Below, in pieces: positions 60,553-64,000 of a stretch of DNA of 64,000 bases (position 1 is the first letter of the stretch; each line of letters starts with the position of its first letter). The translations under genes were made by a program, and so were the position numbers. The notes under the pieces were generated by a model. That model did not search any database, was not told the DNA's origin, and worked only from the letters and a program-made list of their open reading frames with translations. The DNA comes from Adiantum capillus-veneris (Eukaryota; Streptophyta; Polypodiopsida; Polypodiales; Pteridaceae), in the NCBI GenBank assembly GCA_014529385.2, contig CM043967.1, positions 10,173,501 through 10,237,500 on the forward strand. Direction: 5' to 3'.

Positions 60553-60780
60553 AAATCGACACAGATATCGATGGCTCAAAGTTTGTTAAAATTTTAAAAA
60601 TCTTGATATAAGCGTCGACATCGTATCGTCGGTATCCGCATCAGTATACGAATCGTCCGGAAACCAACGAAATATGCACTGATAAAAACACTACAATAAG
60701 TGATGGAAAATATATCGACACGTATCTCGAGGCCTATTCCGATGGTATACCAACACCTATATTGGCGTCAAAACCTGCAA
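60553..60780. repeat. subterminal repeats of the CACTA element
   Basis: Related words recur in both orientations: TCGACACAGATATCGATG, GTCGACATCGTATCGTCG, ATCGACACGTATCTCGAG. A second CACTACAATAAGTG occurs at about 60,690. Such subterminal motifs are the binding sites of the TNP1/TNPA protein in known CACTA elements. Confidence 0.6.
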
Positions 60781-61019
60781 AAAAAAAAATGAGGGCTGGG
60801 AAATGATGCTGCATGAACTGCAGCACCAGGAAACAACCCTCTCTGCCCAAAGGAAGAGTACAAAACCAACCGCACTCCACCTACAATTTGACATTGAAGT
60901 GCAAGTAAGTACACAGTAGCGAAATTGTAAGCATAACAAAAACAGAAAATCAAAAGCTTAAACATGACAAGTTTTCAAAAGTAAAATCATAACTTCAACT
61001 CCCAAAACATAGGCACAAG

Positions 61020-61375
61020 GACATGAAGGTTTTCTAACCATAATTAAAACATGATTTGAATACCGTAGGTATAACCATAACGTGATTGCCAAACCGTATT
61101 TGCAAAACCATAAACATAATCTGCTTGCCATACCATAACCATAACCTGCTTGTCATGCCATAACTATAACAGCCATATAATCATTGCAAAACCATAACCA
61201 TAACCTGATTGCCAAACCATAATCATAACACGATTGCCATACCATCATTGCAAAACCATAACCATAATCATAACTTGATTGCCAAACCATAACAATAACC
61301 TGTGTACCATACCATAAACATACCATAATTGCAAAACCATAACCATAACCTGATTGTCATACCATAATCATAATT
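61020..61375. repeat. CATAACC minisatellite
   Basis: Irregular tandem repeats of CCATAACCATAACCTGATTG and CCAAACCATAATCATAA, at least eight units over about 355 bp, inside the CACTA element downstream of its genes. Confidence 0.9.
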
Positions 61376-61701
61376 GTAAATAAAATGCAAACCCATAAAC
61401 ATAAGCGTGAAAATGTACATGTATACAATGAATGAGCACAAATGTATCAAGAAGACCACAAATACAAAAAAAAACATATATGGAGGATGTCACCCTCATG
61501 ATAATGCATCCTAGTTGACGGCCTCTCCCTCCTCCTATAGCTAGCTCAAAAGGGCCACAAGTCCATGATTGTACCCGTACTTCTCCTCTCGGCGTGTCGA
61601 AGGGCGCATCATGGTAACTTTTTGCAAAATAAACAATCAATCACAAGATAAATCTTCAATAACATATACATATTTGACAATTTAAAGCATACATATAATA
61701 A

Positions 61702-62569
61702 TTAAAAACTCATGCCGAAGTGTGTCGTAGCTCCCACTTCCAAGATGTGACGCTCCAAAAGACTCCAAACGTGCTCTGGGTGCATCTCTCTGCTACCGAA
61801 ATCTCTGAGGATTTTTTGTGTCTCTCGTGCAATCACCGCCCACTCCTCTGCATCCAACCATGGTAGCTTTGGAATGTCCTCCTTGTACCTATCTCTCACC
61901 TTTGACCGATGGTGTGACATTGTGGCAATCGCCACGCTCAAGATCCACTCATTCGAAACTGGATCATACCCCTCTGCCGGTCTTCTCTGTGAATGGCCTC
62001 GACGATGTAATTCTTTCTTTCAGCATCTTGATCATCCCAAATCTCCATCACACAGTGGCCAAATTGAATTGTACAGAGCTGTCGAATCCTCTGTCGCATG
62101 GCCTTTCCGACCCTATCCGCCACAACAGTCCCATCCCGGCTCTTATACACCTTGCTAGGATCATGCTCGTGTGATCCCCAAGGTGTACGTGGTGTGCCAA
62201 CCGGTGAACTATCTACTGAAGAGAGTGGTGGATGCTCTCTCAGAGGTGTGGACGCATCGGTAGAACCGCCACCACAATAACCATTGTCTCACGAACGACG
62301 CCTATCTCGTCTCGAAGAAGAACCAGTCCTTGGTGTAGGGGGCACACTAAACTGAGGTGTAGGGCCGGTTGGTGTAGGGAACACACTAGTCCTAGGCATA
62401 CGGGCGGTCGTAGTAGGTCTAGAGGAACTAGCTCCCCAAAGGTTATGTGCGTAAGCAACCTGCTCTGGTGTGAACTGTGACAAAAAGGAGCCCATCTGCT
62501 TGTGTGACATGCCGGTTGGAGTGATAGGAAAACTAAACTAGGAGAGTATGTATTGTCTTCATTGGCCAT
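61702..62569 (-). pseudogene. TNP1/TNPA-like CACTA accessory protein
   Basis: This minus-strand gene is short and starts at about 62,510 (MSHKQMGSFLSQFTPEQ), or at an ATG at 62,569 in another phase if an upstream exon exists. A Ser/Pro/Thr-rich linker follows (PTPTGPTPQFSVPPTP). Then comes the conserved plant En/Spm accessory domain: SKVYKSRDGTVVADRV, QRIRQLCTIQFGHCV, MSHHRSKVRDRYK and WAVIARETQKILRDFG. A TGA replaces an Arg codon at about 62,290 (a CpG change) and one frameshift lies near 61,940; otherwise it is well preserved. In En/Spm this class of protein binds the subterminal repeats. Its position between TNP2 and the left end fits that role. Confidence 0.7.
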
Positions 62570-62772
62570 GCCTATGGATACACAAATAATACAGATACAA
62601 TACGTTAGTTTACAACAAAAAAGTTTAATCAATGAAAATAACAAAAAAATGAAGCTACAACACAACTCATTATATATATCCATTGTTATTAAAAGAGTTT
62701 TACAAAAGAGTTCCTAGAAAAAATCAGTAGTCAATCTCTTATCTTCTATGAGAGTTGATACACCAAAGATGT

Positions 62773-63881
62773 CTATCTCAATATGTACTTGTGCATCTTC
62801 ATCATCAAACTCCACTTCTTTGTCACTTCCGGATCAACTTGCATATTTGAAAGCTCATTTCTAGGTTTAGGCATCTGCTCACCACTGACCTCCAGCTCAA
62901 AATCCTCACTTACATCATCTGTCGGCCGTGCACTTTGTTCATGAAGCTCTTCGACCTCAACTTCCAATCCTTTACACACTTGCTTGCTACTTGGAGCAAC
63001 TTGAACAACATAAACCTAATGCAGTTTAGACATATCTTTTTCATCATTTTCTCTCCATAGTGGATCTATTATGAACACAACTTGTTCACAATGCTGCAAA
63101 AGTACGAACGTATCCCGCACATCTATCCACATCCGCCTAAAGTTCACTTGAATCAGTCCACTCTTATCTTTGTGCACATTTGCATTAGGGCCACTGGTAA
63201 TAACTTTGAACCACTCAACGTCAAAGATAAAAATATCAAACTTCTTAAAGCTAATCTTCAAGAGATGTAGCCAAAGTATTCAAGCTGGCTAGTCTCTGTG
63301 TTCTCATCCCTAGCACTACTCCTACTTTCTTGGACAAAGCTTGTTCTAACACCACTGTCAAAGGCAAACCTTTGTTCGCCTACCTGTTGCACTCTAAAGT
63401 GTCTCCCATGCAACCACAAAGCTCCATGTCGTCAGTGTAAGCTTGCACATTGAGGTGGTGGTCGAGAAGCTACTATTGTATGCAGTATGGACACGCTAGA
63501 GTCGGTGAGGCACTGCAGCCAAAAATTGAAACAAACTTAAAGCTACTAAAGTAATGTGATCATGTGGACCTGCAAAAGAAAGTTGTGAAAAATATTTACA
63601 TGCCAATCGTAACCCCTTGATATCTCCTCTTCCTCTTCAATAATCAACACTTCGTTCCTCTTTGCCTCTGAGATTGTTGCATCTAGCCACCGCGGAAAGT
63701 CAAACAATTTATGAAGATGATCTGGAAAAGGAAGGTTTATAGTGGCACAGTTGCGCTTGAATTGCAAGCGATGTGTCAAGTGTTGTTGCTTTTTCTCTTT
63801 GTACCTCTCTAGCCACTTTTGCATGATGTCTAAGTTGAAAAGACAAAATCTCATAACCTTTTCTCGCATTATGATGTTCAT
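62773..63881 (-). pseudogene. TNP2-type CACTA transposase, 3' part
   Basis: The minus-strand blocks are 63,546-63,881 (MRFCLFNLDIMQKWLERY, PRWLDATISEAKRNE), then a decayed stretch with SGVRTSFVQES near 63,350. Next is 63,016-63,261 (FDVEWFKVI, HKDKSGLIQVNFRRMW, FVLLQHCEQVVFIIDP), and finally an acidic tail at 62,773-62,979. The middle block has the pattern of DUF4216, the conserved domain at the C-terminal side of plant TNP2 transposases. The catalytic Transposase_21 region would be to the right, outside the window. Stops separate the blocks, so the gene is broken. Confidence 0.7.
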
Positions 63882-64000
63882 ATTCCTAATGATGCCTTGT
63901 CGCTGCAGTCATTCCCTGTCACCTTGCCGTTGACCTCAATAGTCCACATTCGAGGCATCTCTGGATCAATTGAGCCCAAAAATTCACTGATGGGAACAAG

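Larger units (their letters stand above)
60533..64000 (-). mobile_element. CACTA (En/Spm) DNA transposon, left part
   Basis: The left end is CACTACAACACGTTGC at 60,533. CACTA termini and two decayed minus-strand genes related to TNP1 and TNP2 identify the superfamily. The right terminus and the DDE transposase core are beyond the window, so length and target duplication cannot be checked. Confidence 0.8.

Overview
This window looks like a repeat-dominated stretch of a large plant nuclear genome. Nearly everything recognisable is a transposable element: Ty3/gypsy chromoviruses, a giant Athila/Tat-like Ty3/gypsy element, a Ty1/copia element, Penelope-like reverse transcriptase remnants and a CACTA (En/Spm) DNA transposon, with very long dinucleotide microsatellites. 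I recognise no host protein gene, rRNA or tRNA. The mixture of chromoviruses, Athila/Tat elements, CACTA and a tRNA-Asp-type primer site points to a vascular plant. Penelope-like elements together with very long GT/GA runs would fit a fern, lycophyte or conifer, but the lineage cannot be fixed from the sequence alone.

Left part (1-24,942). A PBS-like site and LTR of a minus-strand element lie at about 499-1,465. A 5'-truncated chromovirus end follows (1,475-4,225), then a small copia-type LTR (4,229-4,648). Positions 8,588-9,455 and 15,302-18,612 carry two decayed minus-strand reverse transcriptases of Penelope-like type. Long (TC)n and (GT)n arrays lie between them. A 5'-truncated chromovirus copy (18,634-24,006) has lost protease and reverse transcriptase through a 1,718-bp internal deletion.

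Right part (24,938-58,888) is a three-deep nest that the sequence documents precisely. The outer layer is a minus-strand Athila/Tat-like element of about 19.5 kb without its guests (LTRs 24,943-25,772 and 57,961-58,883; TSD ACGTT/ATGTT; tRNA-Asp PBS). It carries gag, protease, RT-RNase H and integrase. Downstream of integrase it also has a second retropepsin-like domain and a very long extra ORF with coiled coils. A minus-strand Ty1/copia element (37,856-52,299, TSD TACTA) sits inside its protease gene. Inside the copia integrase/RT gene sits an intact plus-strand chromovirus (39,817-48,711, TSD TCCAA) with one uninterrupted 1,649-codon gag-pol frame. LTR divergence decreases from the outer to the inner layer.

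The least expected structure is in the outer element. A 22-bp palindrome with core AAATAATCGCGATTATTT recurs every 280-300 bp in its leader (56.38-57.27 kb), and again in a second, leader-like region placed between pol and the extra ORF (29.47-30.07 kb). This suggests that a duplicated control region drives the extra gene.

The right end (60,533-64,000) is the left half of a CACTA transposon: a CACTACAA terminus, subterminal repeats, a TNP1-like accessory gene and the 3' part of a TNP2-type transposase, all decayed and read on the minus strand. The other terminus is outside the window. Positions 24,007-24,937 and 58,889-60,532 are the older locus split by the big element; I recognise nothing functional in them.
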